The translations under genes and the position numbers were made by a program. Below the pieces are notes generated by a model, which was given only the letters and a program-made list of their open reading frames with translations, ran no database searches and was not told the DNA's origin. This document shows, in pieces, positions 11,919-25,020 of a stretch of 64,000 bases of DNA. Within the stretch, counting starts at the first letter, position 1. Every line of letters begins with the position of its first letter. Origin of the DNA: Parelaphostrongylus tenuis (taxonomy: Eukaryota; Nematoda; Chromadorea; Rhabditida; Metastrongylidae); the NCBI GenBank assembly GCA_019055375.1, contig JAHQIW010005076.1, forward strand, positions 124,001-188,000, given 5' to 3'.

Positions 11919-14900
11919 GTCGGAGCGCTTGGTTTGGTCTCAAACGGTATGGCTATAGTGGCAATACGGTACAATCCGGCCCTGAGGAGTTCATTCGGTC
12001 TGTTATGTCTCTCACATAGCGTCGCCAATACGGGCGCTCTGCTCGTTTACGTCTTCTGGATCACACCAATTACATTGCTGTAAATGTTTTTCGTTTCTAG
12101 AATTTTTGGATTACTAGTTGTAATATATATAGAGATTAAGACTCTAACTATAGGTCTTTCCCGGCATTACGGTATTGCATTAATCTTACTTGTCGCTGGG
12201 CGGAAACAACAACTGAACTCGTTTAATCGGGTAGTAGTTGAACGTGGAATATAGATGCCCTTACAATGGTAGCATGGGTGAGCGATTGTGTCGGTGAATC
12301 ACGGATTATAGCATCATCGTAATCCGCATTCTTAATGGGAAGCGTTGCGGCGTTTTAATGAACCTTGAAATTCTATAAGATGCTCAAAATTGTATTATAA
12401 TCGCTTCAAGTGAAGCAGCCTTTGAATAGACTTTAATAAAATTTGTTCTGTTTTCTTCGATTAGGAAAACCTTAAAGTTTCCACATTTACAGCCATGAAT
12501 ACGATATTTGCAGTAGTAAGTGTGATATCATGATTTACATTACAAAATTATTATTCTCTTACAATTACTTAAGAACTACATGAAGACTTGCTTGGGGCCT
12601 TTCAGCAATGTTGTAATCAAACTCTATAGAGTAGAGTGAAAATTTTTAGGAACTGTCAGCCTAATTTAGATAAGACCATTCCTCTGAAAAAAAGTTTGAA
12701 GGTGAATATATAACTTTACACCATTCAAAAACAAGATTGCCCAAAGCGCAATAAATGACCGCAAGAAAGGTCCAGAAGAATTCTTAAAAATGAATGAAAG
12801 TCATAAAGATTTCAAGTATTTAATTAGCAAGGAATTTCTATTTCATTGGTTTTATACCACTGTTATCGTACTGTAGCTACTAGGTGAGAAAATGTTCCTT
12901 AACACCTCTGTAAATTCTAACTTCATACATGAATTCAGGTAAAAACAGCAATAATTATTCTTGAAAATAAGACCATTATTATCCACAATCTTCTGTCAAA
13001 GACGAGCTTCCAATTCTGTTTGAAATATCCTTGGTTTTGAACCAATAAAATCCCTGACATGCCTCTTCAACTTGATCAAATGTCTTGAACCGGCGTCCAT
13101 GCAGGCAATATTCCATTGAGCGGAAAGAATCTGAAATGATGGCTTGTAGTAACAAGACCTCGATTCTCTCCAGTTCAACAGAATTTTTCTCAGTCTTCTT
13201 TGCGATGCAAGTTTTGGCATTACCCTGCTGACACAGCGCGTCTTTTCAACGAATCAATATCGAGTACTTTCCTTGAAAGAAACGTATACGCAGTTCAGCT
13301 GCTTTCCTATGGAAATATTCCTAAGATAATCCCATGGATTTACAATAACCGACGCTCTGTGAAACAAATACAAAATTTGAATTTCTTGCAGATGTTAAGT
13401 AATTTTCCTCAACTTAGTGTACATCCAAGAATGCTAAGTGATATGCAAAGCCCAGAATCATGGCGTGAGTTGAACCCGCATTTTACGCTTAATGAATAAG
13501 AGCGCTGCGCAGACCTCTGGTGAGCCTGCAACGTGGGTTCAGCTCCTCCACGATCTCATAGGTTTTGCACGTCAGTCAGCATTCTTTGATGTATTGTGAA
13601 GAAACCTTCTATCTTTCAGTGGAAGCGAGTTATCGACCGATTTGATTGGAAAACTACTCAGTATTGTGCTTATTATGCTTTGGCATGTCTGCATCTACTC
13701 TCACCTAACCATAGCCATAAACAGAGTCATTGCTGTCACGTTTCCTCTAAGAGTTTACGGCTCGTTGACCTTGAGGAATACGTCGCTCGTAATTTTGATC
13801 TGCTGGATCTTAAGCTTCTTTCACACAGTGCCACATTTTTGGAGTGAGTTTTATTACTTTATATTTAATGAGATTGGTGGTGAGCACGAAGGTGCACAAC
13901 AAGTGAAATAAACACGTTGACTCTGTTTGCACAAGTCGTTTTAAATTGCACACAAGTACAGAGCGGTTATTGTTCATGAAAAACTTGGAAATAGTTCAAA
14001 GAAAAACCATCATCACCTTCTGTCGCTTTGGGCAAATCTGACAAAGCCATAGAATCCGAAGGAAGGAGTAATTGATTAAACCTTGGTCTAATCACAACCT
14101 GTCTGAGCCACAGAGGAAACCTCAAAAAGCTGCATAAAGCACTCTCTTCTTTTACTATGAAGGGGCACATCTTGTTCTTACACTGACTGACTGAGTGCCT
14201 TTCGCAAGAATCAGATTGACTGAATACAGCCAACTTCTATCCCGAACGACGTTGCATCACAATTAGTATTCTTCAATCATGGAATAGGCGCGAGTCAATT
14301 TCACACATATGTTTGTTCAAAATCTTAATAAATTCTTGTCCACACTTTATGTCAGGCCTCTTTCAGGCGAGAGTTGTTTCTTGTACTTTGATACGATGAA
14401 GTGGATGTGGACGTTTTCCGGTACATGCGGTTACCTTCTTTCTGTTATCGACTTCTGCGCTGCTATAGCTGTCCTCATTCTAATTCTCGTATTCGACAGC
14501 ATCACGTTAATCTGGTTGAGAATGAGACATAAGGTTAGTGGTCGATAAGCTGATTAGACTAATCGATTCACATGTCTTTGGATGATTTGTCTAACGACTC
14601 GATTAGGCAGCACCAAATCTTTCATATTCTCTGCAGCGTAAAGATATCGTAAAGACCACGTTATATTGCGCATTTGTCACTCCCACATTTAATCCCTAGC
14701 AACCTTTTGAAATTAATTCTCGTCATAGCAAACTGCATGTCCGATTTGCCTTAGTTTATCGTCTGGAGTGGTCGTCGACTTTTATCGTTGATATACGTCC
14801 TAATCCTCTCATCTCTTCACTTGGGTCATATGAGATGCCTCTATTACCGTTCTTTAGATTTTGTATATATACATATATATATATGTATAAATGCATACTT

Positions 14901-15616
14901 AATATATATATATCAAGTATGAATTTATATATATATATATATGTATATATATAGTGAATCATTGTTAAGAGCGTTTATTGAAAAGAATTTGAATATGTAT
15001 GCAAAACTTTGAACGTCAAGCGGTGTAATAGAACCACCATCTAACCTTTTCCGAGAGCTTGTGCTAACCAATTGTTCTAAGTTAGCTCGTGCCCCCAAGA
15101 TAGTGAAATGCATGTCTGATTCCCGTCTGACGTCCAGAGTATTGCATGTCACTCAGTATACTGGGTAATGATTGAATTGATTGAGTTATAGGTAATTGGT
15201 AAAAATTGGTAATAATAATAGGTACGGGGTATAGTATAATGATAGGCATAATAGGTATAAATTGTAATAAATTGGGAAATGGTATTTGAATTGTGAATCA
15301 TCAATTCTCGCTCCCTACAGCCTTTTCTAATCTTAACATGTCTTGGGGATGACGTTCAATATTTCCGGCGTATGGTATCGCGTTGTCGAAATTGTTGCGT
15401 CGATTAAAGCAGGGCTCTAGAATAGTGATATTAGGTTTCGGAATCTTTATAAAACCTATGAAGATCTTGCGGAAATATTGACGTCCTGTCCGTGCACAGA
15501 TCCTATGACCACATTCGCTTTTCCGTGTTAAAGGGTTTTTTTAGACCGGCAAAAAAATATCGCATTAATGTCAAGCTTTACAAAATGAAAACCATGCGAA
15601 CGTTTTAGGCACCCAG

Positions 15617-15648
<32 letters not shown>

Positions 15649-17688
15649 AGTAATAATCAATATATATATATACTTATCAATTTATTTGTTTAATTGTTTA
15701 TATATGCTTGCATACATATACATAAAGGATAAAGCCCTTGGCGTTGATCAATCCCTGAGAAGCGCCATGCATTCGTCTTCAGTTTTTAACTTTTGAGGTG
15801 ATTGAATGCATAACTGGCCTTTACAATGACTCGCAGTGGCCTCCCGCTGAAACGAGTCAGTGTTGCTTATCCTCTCAGATAAATATGAGACCAGTCTGGT
15901 ACCCATTTACCGAGCCCGGAGGGATGGATTGCTTACTGAGCCATGAGCGCGAGATCGAACCACTGACTTCGTGTGCGATGCAGAGCACCTCTAACCGCTC
16001 TACATACGCTCTCATGTATATATATATATATATATATATATACTATATATATATATATTCATAACTTGTCTTTGTTCATGAGTAAGCAATCAGATTACTC
16101 ATCCGTTTTAACTCCATTTCATGAGTCGTAGGCTTCCCAATCACTGGGTTGCAAGCTCTTCGCCAAGTGTCTTACGAAATACAATGTGGATTACCAAGAA
16201 CAAACCGACGCGTGCATAAATGAGAATATCTGCGTGATCCCAAATGTTGTGTGATAAATTATAGCGACAGAAACCATAACTCGTCCGTTTGAGTGATCTT
16301 AGTGCTTCTTACGAAAGCAAAAAGTCACTTTCGGTTGAGGTTCCACCATCTACCAGGAGACGAGTCATGTAGCTTTGTTAATTATCGACTTCGCACCACT
16401 TCTGATAGTTATCAGTGGTGGTTGTGTCAATTACCATATAAACCTGCTTGAATAGTCTTCCTTAGTAACATAGAATTATAGTTATTTATTATCTCTGCAA
16501 GCGTTTACGACTAATATATGTACGTAGTATAGAAGTTGATTAAGTCTGTGAGCGTAACTTTTGTTTCTGTCTACACCATCGATCCTTAGTAACATAGATA
16601 AAAAGTTGTTTATTATCTCTGTAAGCGCTTACGACTAATATATGTACAAAGTATAGAAGTTAATCAAGTCTATGAGCGCAACTTTGCTTCCTGTGTGCAC
16701 CACCGACCGCGTGAGCAAAATCGTTCTAACAAAAACGTTTATTTGAGACCGACATGCCTGCACGCTTTATAAGGATAGGTACTTGCGATTGTCACTACAA
16801 ATGTCACCATTACTTGTGGTTACTCCTGTCTTCTATTCTGCAGAATCCAGAATGACAAGTCCTCTTTGATAGACTATAAGAAGATGGAGACAACTATTCA
16901 CCACTGGTTTCCCGCTATTGGAGTATTTGCAACACATTAAATATATCCTCCTTTATCCATGGCATAACCAGAAAGTATCTCCTTAAGCTGGAAAATAGTT
17001 GAATTATGTTGGTACATCGTTCCCAATAACAACCGTCTCAAAGTGGTAGCAAATCATTACAGCTTTCAGTGCACAGTATGCAAAGAGAAGTTCGTGTCAC
17101 ACTGAGTTTTCATAAAAAAAAAACAAGAGTTTAACGTCTTCAACTAAAGACACTCAGCTGAATATAAGCCATTGCGAGCTCTCATCATCGCTCAGTGGCA
17201 TCCTAGTCTCCGAGGAATGAAATTTCACTCAGTTGGAGCAGAGTAGAAAAATGAATTTGTATGACGACCATTCCAACCTTTTATCATGATTCCTAGGTTT
17301 TTCCTGATAGTTAAGAAAAATGGAATTTAGTGGTGTAGAAGAAATCAAAGTTTCTCCCAAAAATTCGACATAATAAAGAGATTCTTATATTAACAAGTTT
17401 GAATTTCATAATCTCGATGGCAAGCACACAGATATCGCTCAAAGAATAAAACGCCAAATGGAAGTGCGTTTCTTCAAACAGGTAAGATGTTCATGTAACA
17501 ATGAAATGGCTCTGATTGTCAGTAACGATTAAGCAAATTTCCTCACAATCTTTGCAGACAATGTGCCAAAATGCGTTATTTATCTACCTCGAAATTAGTT
17601 TTTCTTGTCTCCGTCCGCTATTTGAGAACAAATGGGGTGTGTTTTTCACTGAAATATTTCCCACGGTAATCTCTTACGCTCTTGATGG
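11919..17688 (+). CDS. Srx-class seven-transmembrane chemoreceptor gene A
   Basis: Nematode serpentine receptor class X, a putative chemosensory GPCR of the plasma membrane. Recognised exons: 11919-12079 (first helices; VGALGLVSNG then [20 protein letters not shown]), 13620-13843 ([20 protein letters not shown], the helix 3 end), 14367-14533 ([18 protein letters not shown], then helix 5), 17431-17481 ([17 protein letters not shown]) and 17558-17688 ([26 protein letters not shown]). All are open, and phases agree at three of four joins; the join from exon 4 to the FFKQ exon is unresolved. Together about 244 codons, against about 300 for the family. The N-terminal exon and last exon are not assigned; an open piece after tttcag at 17837 is a weak candidate for the latter. 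A SINE and a left-arm-only insertion lie in the large intron before 17431. Mirror partner A' keeps the same exons. Confidence 0.8.
14866..14953. repeat. AT microsatellite, interrupted
   Basis: Interrupted (TA)n blocks separated by aatgcatac-like spacers, in the intron of gene A. The right arm has a longer counterpart at 50494-50638. Confidence 0.9.
15617..15645. repeat. (TA)n microsatellite
   Basis: Uninterrupted TA run of about 29 bases, followed by a second AT-rich block to about 15672. It lies beside the SINE copy. Confidence 0.9.
15733..16016 (-). mobile_element. tRNA-derived SINE
   Basis: Minus-strand copy of the SINE seen cleanly at 49524-49828. It keeps the A-box region, a B box reading GGTTCGATCTCG, the body segment GGTAAATGGGTACCAGAC and the tail TTTATCCTTTATG. 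It abuts a TA microsatellite (16017-16059) at its 5' end. Non-autonomous; it would depend on a LINE such as the RTE type present at the start of the window. Confidence 0.75.
16017..16059. repeat. (TA)n microsatellite beside SINE
   Basis: TA run with one C interruption at the 5' end of the minus-strand SINE at 15733-16016. Confidence 0.9.
16067..16726. mobile_element. Left-arm-specific insertion with 124-bp tandem repeat
   Basis: The mirror coordinate sum jumps by about 600 across this block, and the right arm passes directly from the 16728-equivalent (near 49405) into SINE-tail and AT-rich DNA. Inside are two direct copies of a 124-bp unit starting at 16460 and 16584 (CCTTAGTAACATAGA start, TGAGCG(T/C)AACTTT near the end). 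There is no ORF and I do not recognise the family. It could be an insertion here or a deletion in the right arm. Confidence 0.55.
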
Positions 17689-17836
17689 GTAAGTGCAATA
17701 TATGTCCTTTTGAACCTACTCTATGGCTACATTAGAAAAGCGACAGCTTGTACAACACGACAGAGACTCTCTCTTAGATAATGAGTATCCAAGCATGCTA
17801 GCCAGAATACGATTATAGATATCACCTTAATTTTCA

Positions 17837-18550
17837 GTAGCTACTTCTCGGCCGTTCATCAAATGGTCGCGGTTGTTCGTCGGCACAGTCAAATTACATT
17901 ACACCTGTATTTACTCACTGATTCTATTGAACGTAACTATGCGTAATGAATTCTGTCTCGCGCAATAAGTAAAACTGTCAACACAAAACCATTAATCGAA
18001 GAAGTGAAAATTTGGAGTTTTAAAATAGAAATTTACGAACAATTCTTATGTCACGCGCGCATAATCTGAAACCAGGGTTGCTCTATTTTTTTTTCGGTGT
18101 TGGACTGGAAACGTGAAACTAAGTCTTTACAACCTTCCTTCTGCCATGGAAGCTTGTTTTTTCACTGCATCGATAAATTGTTGTGGTGGATGATTCAAAA
18201 TAGTTTGTACGCTAGAATTTTTACGGAATCGGCATACTTATAGCTTCATACTTGTTCTGTTTCACTTTCGACTCTCTCAAATTGGTACCAACGCGACGCT
18301 AACAACACAACAGCCAAAGGTAAAAAGCCATATCGTTTCTTTTAAGAATTATGCGCAATGATTTTGATACCTTAACGTTTCATTTATATAGCCAGAGTGC
18401 ATTATTTGCAGACTGCCATCATCTTCCATATGCAAACCATCAAACAAGCATGGGCTCACTGAAAGCGTGCTGTTACACGAGTATGGACGGAGAAAGTGAA
18501 GAAACCATAACACTAATGATTTTCAAAAAATTGGATAGTGATCTGATGCT
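17837..18550. other. Arm DNA after gene A; candidate terminal exon only
   Basis: An open run after tttcag at 17837 (SYFSAVHQMVAVVRRHS) is almost base-identical over about 60 bases with the right arm (48235-48300), more conserved than its surroundings. That fits a C-terminal srx exon, but the right-arm copy uses a shifted acceptor and a different stop. Nothing else is recognised. Confidence 0.35.
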
Positions 18551-18790
18551 CAGAGAGTATTATTAAAGGTGCTTTATGTCGCAGACTTGATCGATGTCTT
18601 GAGTACGCGCTATAGGCACACTATGCCTTCCATCCGTACGGGTTCGGTAAATTGGTAGCCAACTTGTATGGGAGTTTAAGCAGAGCTGACTTGATAGATC
18701 ATTGGGCCATCGCGAGTCGTTGTAAAGGCCAAATTTATATTCAGTCACCTCACACAGTGCTAAAAAGCGAAGAAGAATGCATGACACGTC
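18551..18790 (+). mobile_element. tRNA-derived SINE, degenerate
   Basis: Same family as 49524-49828, recognised by CTTCCATCC, GGGTTCGGTAAATTGGTA, GCAGAGCTGACTTGATAGAT and CGAGTCGTTGTAAAGGCC. The tRNA-like head is mutated here but better preserved in the mirror copy (47345-47590), where the minus strand reads GCAGTGATTGGAGGTGCTC. Present in both arms, so it predates the arm duplication. Confidence 0.7.
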
Positions 18791-19551
18791 TTTCAGAAAC
18801 TTATCAGCGTGGATAACTCCACATTTAGTTTTGATTTAATCCTGATATTCTTGCAGTATTGCTATGCTTGATGTTTCATTGATCAAAATATAAATCGAAA
18901 AAATTACAAAGAGAAATATGCAGTTACGGTAGCCAAAGACTTCATTGTAATCGAAAAATATTGAATGATAATAATATCGACCATGGTAGACGTCTTTAGT
19001 ACAGCTCTGTGCTCTCACTAAGAATTTGAAATACTTTATCCAATTGATTTCGGCATTGATAGACAAGTTAAGTTGTCCGTAGTAATTTTTAACGACCTGA
19101 CATAATCGTGCTAACATGCGTTTTTATTATCAGTGATTATTGCTTCTGCAATTTTACATTTTTCTCATCCAATCGCATTTTGTGAGCATTCTGTAATCAT
19201 GAGAATTCCCTTATAGACAGTTTGTCACTATTATCCATATCTCCCGCAACTTACGCTTTATGAGCGGTAAGCCCACTTGCATGCTGTCAAACATGGGATG
19301 ATAAGTCAAAGCCAAAACAGATTGGAAACCTAATCTGAAATAGAGGTAATTCAAATCATATGCAAATGCAAAAAGCAAATTGAGAATCTCATCTGTCAGA
19401 CGAAAAAAAACGATCTCTTTTCGCTGGACAAAAAACTACATACAAGATTATACCTTTCCTTCGAGTGCTTTATTGAGACCACGCTCAGATTTCAATAGAT
19501 CCTTTCATTATTATTTGAGCCAACATGTCATGTGGTCTGGCAAAGGCTCTT

Positions 19552-19606
19552 GTACAGCCCGAGACACGTGTTTTCCGTCCTTACAGACTCATCAGCCGGG
19601 CAGAAC
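19552..19606 (-). ncRNA. Hammerhead ribozyme with damaged core
   Basis: On the minus strand CTGATGA (19589-19595) and stem II GTC...GAC (19577-19588) are intact. The following GAAA tract is disrupted: GGAAAACACG replaces GAAACACG, two extra bases, before the palindromic stem III. Probably inactive. Confidence 0.75.
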
Positions 19607-19885
19607 CCGTCGTCTGTCGATCTTTTCATAGTCAGTTCTTTCAGGAGCATCACACTCCTTATATATAGTTTATACGACGACCTACGCTTTACACTCTTTG
19701 TCAGGTGAAACATTCACCTAACACAGAGTGTTTTCGCACTCGATGCTAGCTGGCTGGTATTTTTATCATATTATACCTTTCCTTCGAGTGCTTTATTAAG
19801 ACCACGCTCAAATTTTAATGGATCCTTTCATTATTATTTGAGCCAACACTGTCATGTGGTCTGGTAAAGATCGACAGACGACGGG

Positions 19886-19935
19886 TTCTGCCGGCTGATG
19901 AGTCTGTAAGGACGAAACACGTGTCTCGGGCTGTA
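19886..19935 (+). ncRNA. Type I hammerhead ribozyme, intact core
   Basis: CTGATGA at 19895-19901, stem II GTCT/GGAC with loop GTAA (19902-19913), GAA at 19914-19916, palindromic stem III ACAC/GTGT (19917-19924), and C17 at 19925, giving a GUC cleavage site after 19925. The 5' stem I strand (CTGCCGG) pairs with TCGGGC at 19926 on; one C present in sister copies is missing from the 5' strand, which shortens stem I to about four pairs. Confidence 0.88.
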
Positions 19936-22900
19936 CAAGAGCCTTTACCAGACCACATGACATGTTGGCTCAAATAATAATGAAAGGATCTATATACAAG
20001 ATTGTCAGTAATCATTCGAAAGCTTACATCTTGTGAAACTGCTGTGTGTGCTCATTTTTTGATAAAGTTCTTTTTTACAGTACTGTAGCAAAAGGAAAAG
20101 TTTTATGCTTCACACACGCGTATTACTCGTTAAATAGAGCTCTTTCCTTAACTTGTTTGAAGGCATATGATAACACAAGAGTTTATTGAAAGACCGTCTC
20201 ACTGCAGTGTACTAGAGAGAGTAAAATAGAGTTTTACACACTTCGCGCATTTGCATGTTGGTTGGGTGTGTGTTGGCTGTAGATCGATAACGCCAGTTCG
20301 ATAAACCGTGCAGGCGCAATTCACGGCCGGAGTGTGACATTTGTCTATGCATTCAGGAATGTTCTCCGCTTCGGAGAAACTTTGGATAAAACGTATGACT
20401 CCTATACTACAAAATTTCCTCAACGCGTTCACATGTTTTTTGTGCTACCGGGGAAGCAATATTGAAACACGTATCATGTGAGGAAATCCATTTTATTCTG
20501 AATGCTACGAAGTGACAAAAAGGCCTTTTCAAAAGGCCAGCACGTACAGGCAGTTTCCGAAGTTTGAGAATCATGATTACTGAATCCTTTCTTCGTTTGT
20601 TTTCGTCCAGTGGAAAGAGCTCAAATTAATACGCACTTTATAGTACTTCTGAAGCGCGCCTCAATGTGCTATCAAACAGAAGCTATGATATTTTTTCGGC
20701 ATGTAACTCTCCATGCTTTCAAATTTTCGCATTCTCAATTGGTGTGTATTGAAGAGCATGTGCAATAACCCAGTCCCACCGTATGAGCAGTCTTCCAAAT
20801 TTTCGTGTCCTGAAACCGTGTGTGTGGTGGAAAGAATGTTAACACTCTCTAAAATCACTGTGAGCCGCCAACTATAAGTGCTATCGTCCAAATCTCTACG
20901 TAAACGAGTAGAGCCAGACGGAAAGCCATGATCACAATCCCCGTCCACTTAACGTGATTCAGATGTGATTTTATACAGCTATCAAAGACACCGAGACTGG
21001 TTCGCCTGAGGTGGATGTGAAATGCATGAATAAATATGTAAGTATGAAAGAATAAAAGAACTTTTCGCGCCGACCAGTGCTTGAGAAGTTTCTGTGTGTG
21101 TTGACGTCACTGAGCAATGAAGAGGTGGATGAATGCATTCAATACCTATGCAAGTGTTTGCACTGCTCTGTCGAACTTTCGATCGATTCATGTTGTATCG
21201 CAAATACATCTAGCCACTGCATTACATGTAGCAAGTATAAATGGAAAAAATTAGAATTGCAAAGTAAATTAATTTGTGAAGTATGTTGTACAGAAACGAT
21301 AATGTTGAAAAATGCATTGTCTTGGGCAATATTGTTTGCAGTCAATCTCGCTAATCCAAAGATATTGTTCCATAACGAAAGCCTCGTTGTTGAACGAAGA
21401 AGCGCCTACTCGGAAATTGGGTAACTTCTCAGAATGAAGGATACCTGTTTACATAATCAGCTTCACACTTTATTTTATTCTGGTTAATCAACATATATGT
21501 TTCTAAGAAAAGATGAAAAATTGCTTATTTCAATTTTGATAGGAGACGAACAGCGAGCACCTTGCATATACTTGATTGTCTAATTCAGATGGAACTCTTA
21601 GCGTGTGCACCTCAGTATACGGAATTATGAAGTACATTTCCGCTGCTACCAAATTATCGATATGAGTTGTTGTTTAAGATCTACTTGCACTAGTACAGCC
21701 TTTTCCTATGAGAATATTCCCTTCCATTTTCCTTTAGATAGGAAAGTTTTCCCCTTGGCCAATAACGAAACTAATATGGATTTTTTTGCACTTACTCAGG
21801 TAAGATATTTATATTCTATTGACAGAACTTATTATCAAAGTTGATTTTATTCACATAAAACGCGAATTGTTTTCTATTGCCCCACAGAAAATCTGAGCAA
21901 ATTGTTCAAACACGGTAAGCATCATAAATTAGTGAAACTATAAGATAATCGCAAGATGTTTCAAGCGCAATAAAGCAGCGCGTGCCATAAAACTTACGAT
22001 TTTTTTTTTCGTGTCTGTATGCATTTACAACGATTGTTTGAGCCTTTGGACCACAATTTACCATCAAACTTCACCATGACAGGTTTGATGCTTCAGTATA
22101 ATTTAGTTATTGGGACCACCTATTTCTTCTTTAGAGATGAAACCTTTCCGGAATTCCTCAAACTTTGGTAATTGTTTGATGAATTATGTCTTGCTAATTC
22201 CACAACTAAGCTTTCGCTTTGGAAAAAAAAGCCTTCTTACAGTGGTGCAGTGGCAAAAATCATTGAGTTTCCCACTCTTTGTGCAAGGAATGCTTCGTTT
22301 ATAGGGTCAGGCTATCTAGTGACCTATAATCAATTTTAAATAGTTCTTTGAAAATGCAAGTATTGACAATCTTGAAAGTTTGATTTTCGAAAAGTTTCAC
22401 AATCAGAGTTATCGCTTTTCGAAACGGCTCAGTCGATTACGCAGCTCTATTCACATATGGCACGAGATTTTTGTCAATACATTTAGGATATTTTCGCTCA
22501 TAGAAAGCTTTGAAGAAATCCATAGTTCTGACAGTTCATGATTTCTAAGCTTTCATATGCTTTTCATGCATGCATAGGCTTACCCAGACTTGGGCTTAGT
22601 AGCGGATTTATTGGGTTTTATGAAATGATAGTGAAAAGCCTAAGCTCACAAAAGGTTAGCACACGTTTTTTTTTACAATTGTAATGCAAAATAGTGGAAT
22701 TTCTACGATGCATGGAAGAAGTTTCTAAATACATAACAAATACACGTGTAGTGACGCGCGTTACATGTGAAATCCAATTTTTTTACTCCTACAGCGCAAC
22801 AAGAAGGCTTTTATCAAATTTAAGTACGTCCAGCAAAACAGCTCTCTACAAACTAATGATACTCATTAAAGGAATTGTGCCGTTGTCTCCTTTGTGGAAG

Positions 22901-24319
22901 CAAGTGAATTCGTTGACGATATTTGCTACAAATTGCTACTACTTTTCTAAAGTTTCCAGATACGGAAAGCAGTTTTCTCCATTATTTATTAGTTGAGCTC
23001 TCTTATTTTTTGAGACAAATATCTACATCAAATCTACTCAATGCGTGTCTGTAAACCGCTACGTTAAACATTTGCATCTCATGGATTCGGACAAATCAAC
23101 ATTCAGAACTATGTTGAAATCCGCTACATTCATGCTAACTAGCACGGTTCTTCATTAAGTTTCAAATTAAAGGGAGATTTTTGAACACGTCACCAACCGT
23201 GTTCCAAATAATTATTAAATAAACGACATAAGAATCGTTGTTCACACAATCACTACCTGTCGTGATCCATTGACTGAAAAAATGGTAATAATACAAAATC
23301 TTCTGCTCACCATAACGTCTCACCATCCGCGCTATAATATAGGATTCAGTGTAGAGTATGTGGTACTAATGAAGCGGCGATACCACCGAATCTACGAGTG
23401 TCATTGACGTACCAACTTCCAAAAGGCTTTACACATTCTCGCAGACTGCTAAATAACGTAACAGAGACTACTGACTAGAGAGAGCTTCACAGAACTGTTC
23501 AGTAAGTTTTGTTCCTTCAAGTAGCACTAGAAATATCAGTATTTTCTGTAGTGCCTCTACAGTTTTCTAGCAGCCACGTCTTGATTTTTTGATAAGAAAA
23601 TCACATAGATGTAGAGTAGTACCCTTTCTGCGTGGATGATTTATCACTTTCACGTTGTCAGTGGTGCTCTTCCAGAATTTTTCAAGCTATGATGAGTCGG
23701 TGAAAATATTGAACCGCGTATAACTGTCCAAATTGATGAGCACCAAAACTCGTCAGCCCATGTGCAGTAAAAATCGCTTCGAAAAATGAATTGGCTCAAA
23801 GATTGACTCCGATTCGAATATACAAGTTTTCCGCGACTTTTCAAAGTCGTCCTTCGAACTACTGCCTACAAGCATTGAGAGCGACGTTTTCTATTACAAT
23901 GGTAGTCGCGAGACTCTTCGGCGACTTACTAATTCGTCATGTGCTCTTAGCGCAATGGTATTGAGTGTCCTAGAAGTAGTCGCTGGCTTGAACCTGCGGG
24001 AATTTCCCAAACGGCCCTTTTGAGGTAGGAAAGAAACTCATATTTGTCTGGAGGAAGGGTGGTGATAAATGCAATAATAGACCCATATCGCTGTGATAGG
24101 CCATTTATGCATCCATTCACAATTGCTGATGCTTGATGAGGTCACGGCACTCTGTTTATGAGATTTTATGCGTAAAAACCAACACGCGATAAATATTTTA
24201 AGTCTACCATCCATCGTACTGTATTTCATGCAACACTTCAGCTTGTCTGTCTATAAAACACAGTCGAGTGAAGTTATTTGAATCGAGCAATCCACTAAAT
24301 TCGAATCAGTGAGGCGAAG

Positions 24320-24420
24320 TGCTGAGAAGCGTACAAACCTCGTAACCTCTGATGAGCTTAACTTGTTAATCACCAGTTCAGAGCACGCATGAGTTTCCGA
24401 GGTTTGCACGTATCTCAGCA
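24320..24420. repeat. Short foldback repeat
   Basis: 23-base arms at 24320-24342 and 24398-24420, about 87% complementary, around a 55-base loop. It could be a small MITE or hairpin. Mirrored at 42296-42395. Confidence 0.65.
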
Positions 24421-25020
24421 TTTCTGTATTTGCAATTCACATTGCACCCTTCCATGAAATCGAAAGAGCAGTAAACAAAAGCTAAAATTGCACTATATGT
24501 TACCCTATCAGGCGACTTATTAAGAAATATTTTAGGTAATCATACTCTGTACAACTTCTTGCCATTCCTGACAGCTTAACTCGCTTAGAGCCCTTTTATT
24601 AGATAATATTTACTTTCGGAAAATCCATCATGATACGTCCATCAGATACTTTCTCGTTCCTTTTCCTATTTATTGAATCTGCATATTCATTTTATCCGGC
24701 ATTGAAAAAAAAAGAGAAACACGACTCTTCGAAAGCGGAGATTCTGAGGATTTTAAATGATACGATCCAAGTGAAATAAAAGATTTTTAGGCAGTTGCAC
24801 TTCACTAACTTCAGGTGCGGTAAATTCAAAAGTTGAGAACTAGTTGACTATGAGCCTCTGTGAATTCCTTGAGAACGGCGTGTATTGTCTTTCACACACG
24901 ACTGATTGGAAGTCTTTTGTTATAACTAAATTTTCACCAAACTTTAAAGATTCATCCAATGGCGCGAAAAGTGGAGATTCTGACAATGTGCTTGGTCTCT
25001 GAGAGGGCCTTTCTAGTGCA

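Larger units (their letters stand above)
19450..19993 (+). mobile_element. Left-arm-only hammerhead retrozyme insertion
   Basis: A 544-bp insertion between direct repeats ATACAAGATT (19440-19449 and 19994-20003). The right arm has the uninterrupted site (near 46690-46725), with the sequence continuing straight through. The insert has two diverged head-to-tail units (starts 19450 and near 19775: ATACCTTTCCTTCGAGTGCT), and its outer parts are also inverted relative to each other, so it can fold back on itself. It carries one intact hammerhead (+) and one damaged one (-). No ORF. Retrozyme assignment rests on unit size, ribozyme and target duplication. Confidence 0.8.

Noticed and set aside
19440..20003. 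Reading the insert as a simple terminal-inverted-repeat DNA transposon
   Set aside because: Units are also in direct order, hammerhead cores are present, and no transposase-type terminus was seen; retrozyme fits better.
24340..24365. CTGATGAG in the loop of the short foldback
   Set aside because: No GAAA at the right distance and no stem II; chance match.
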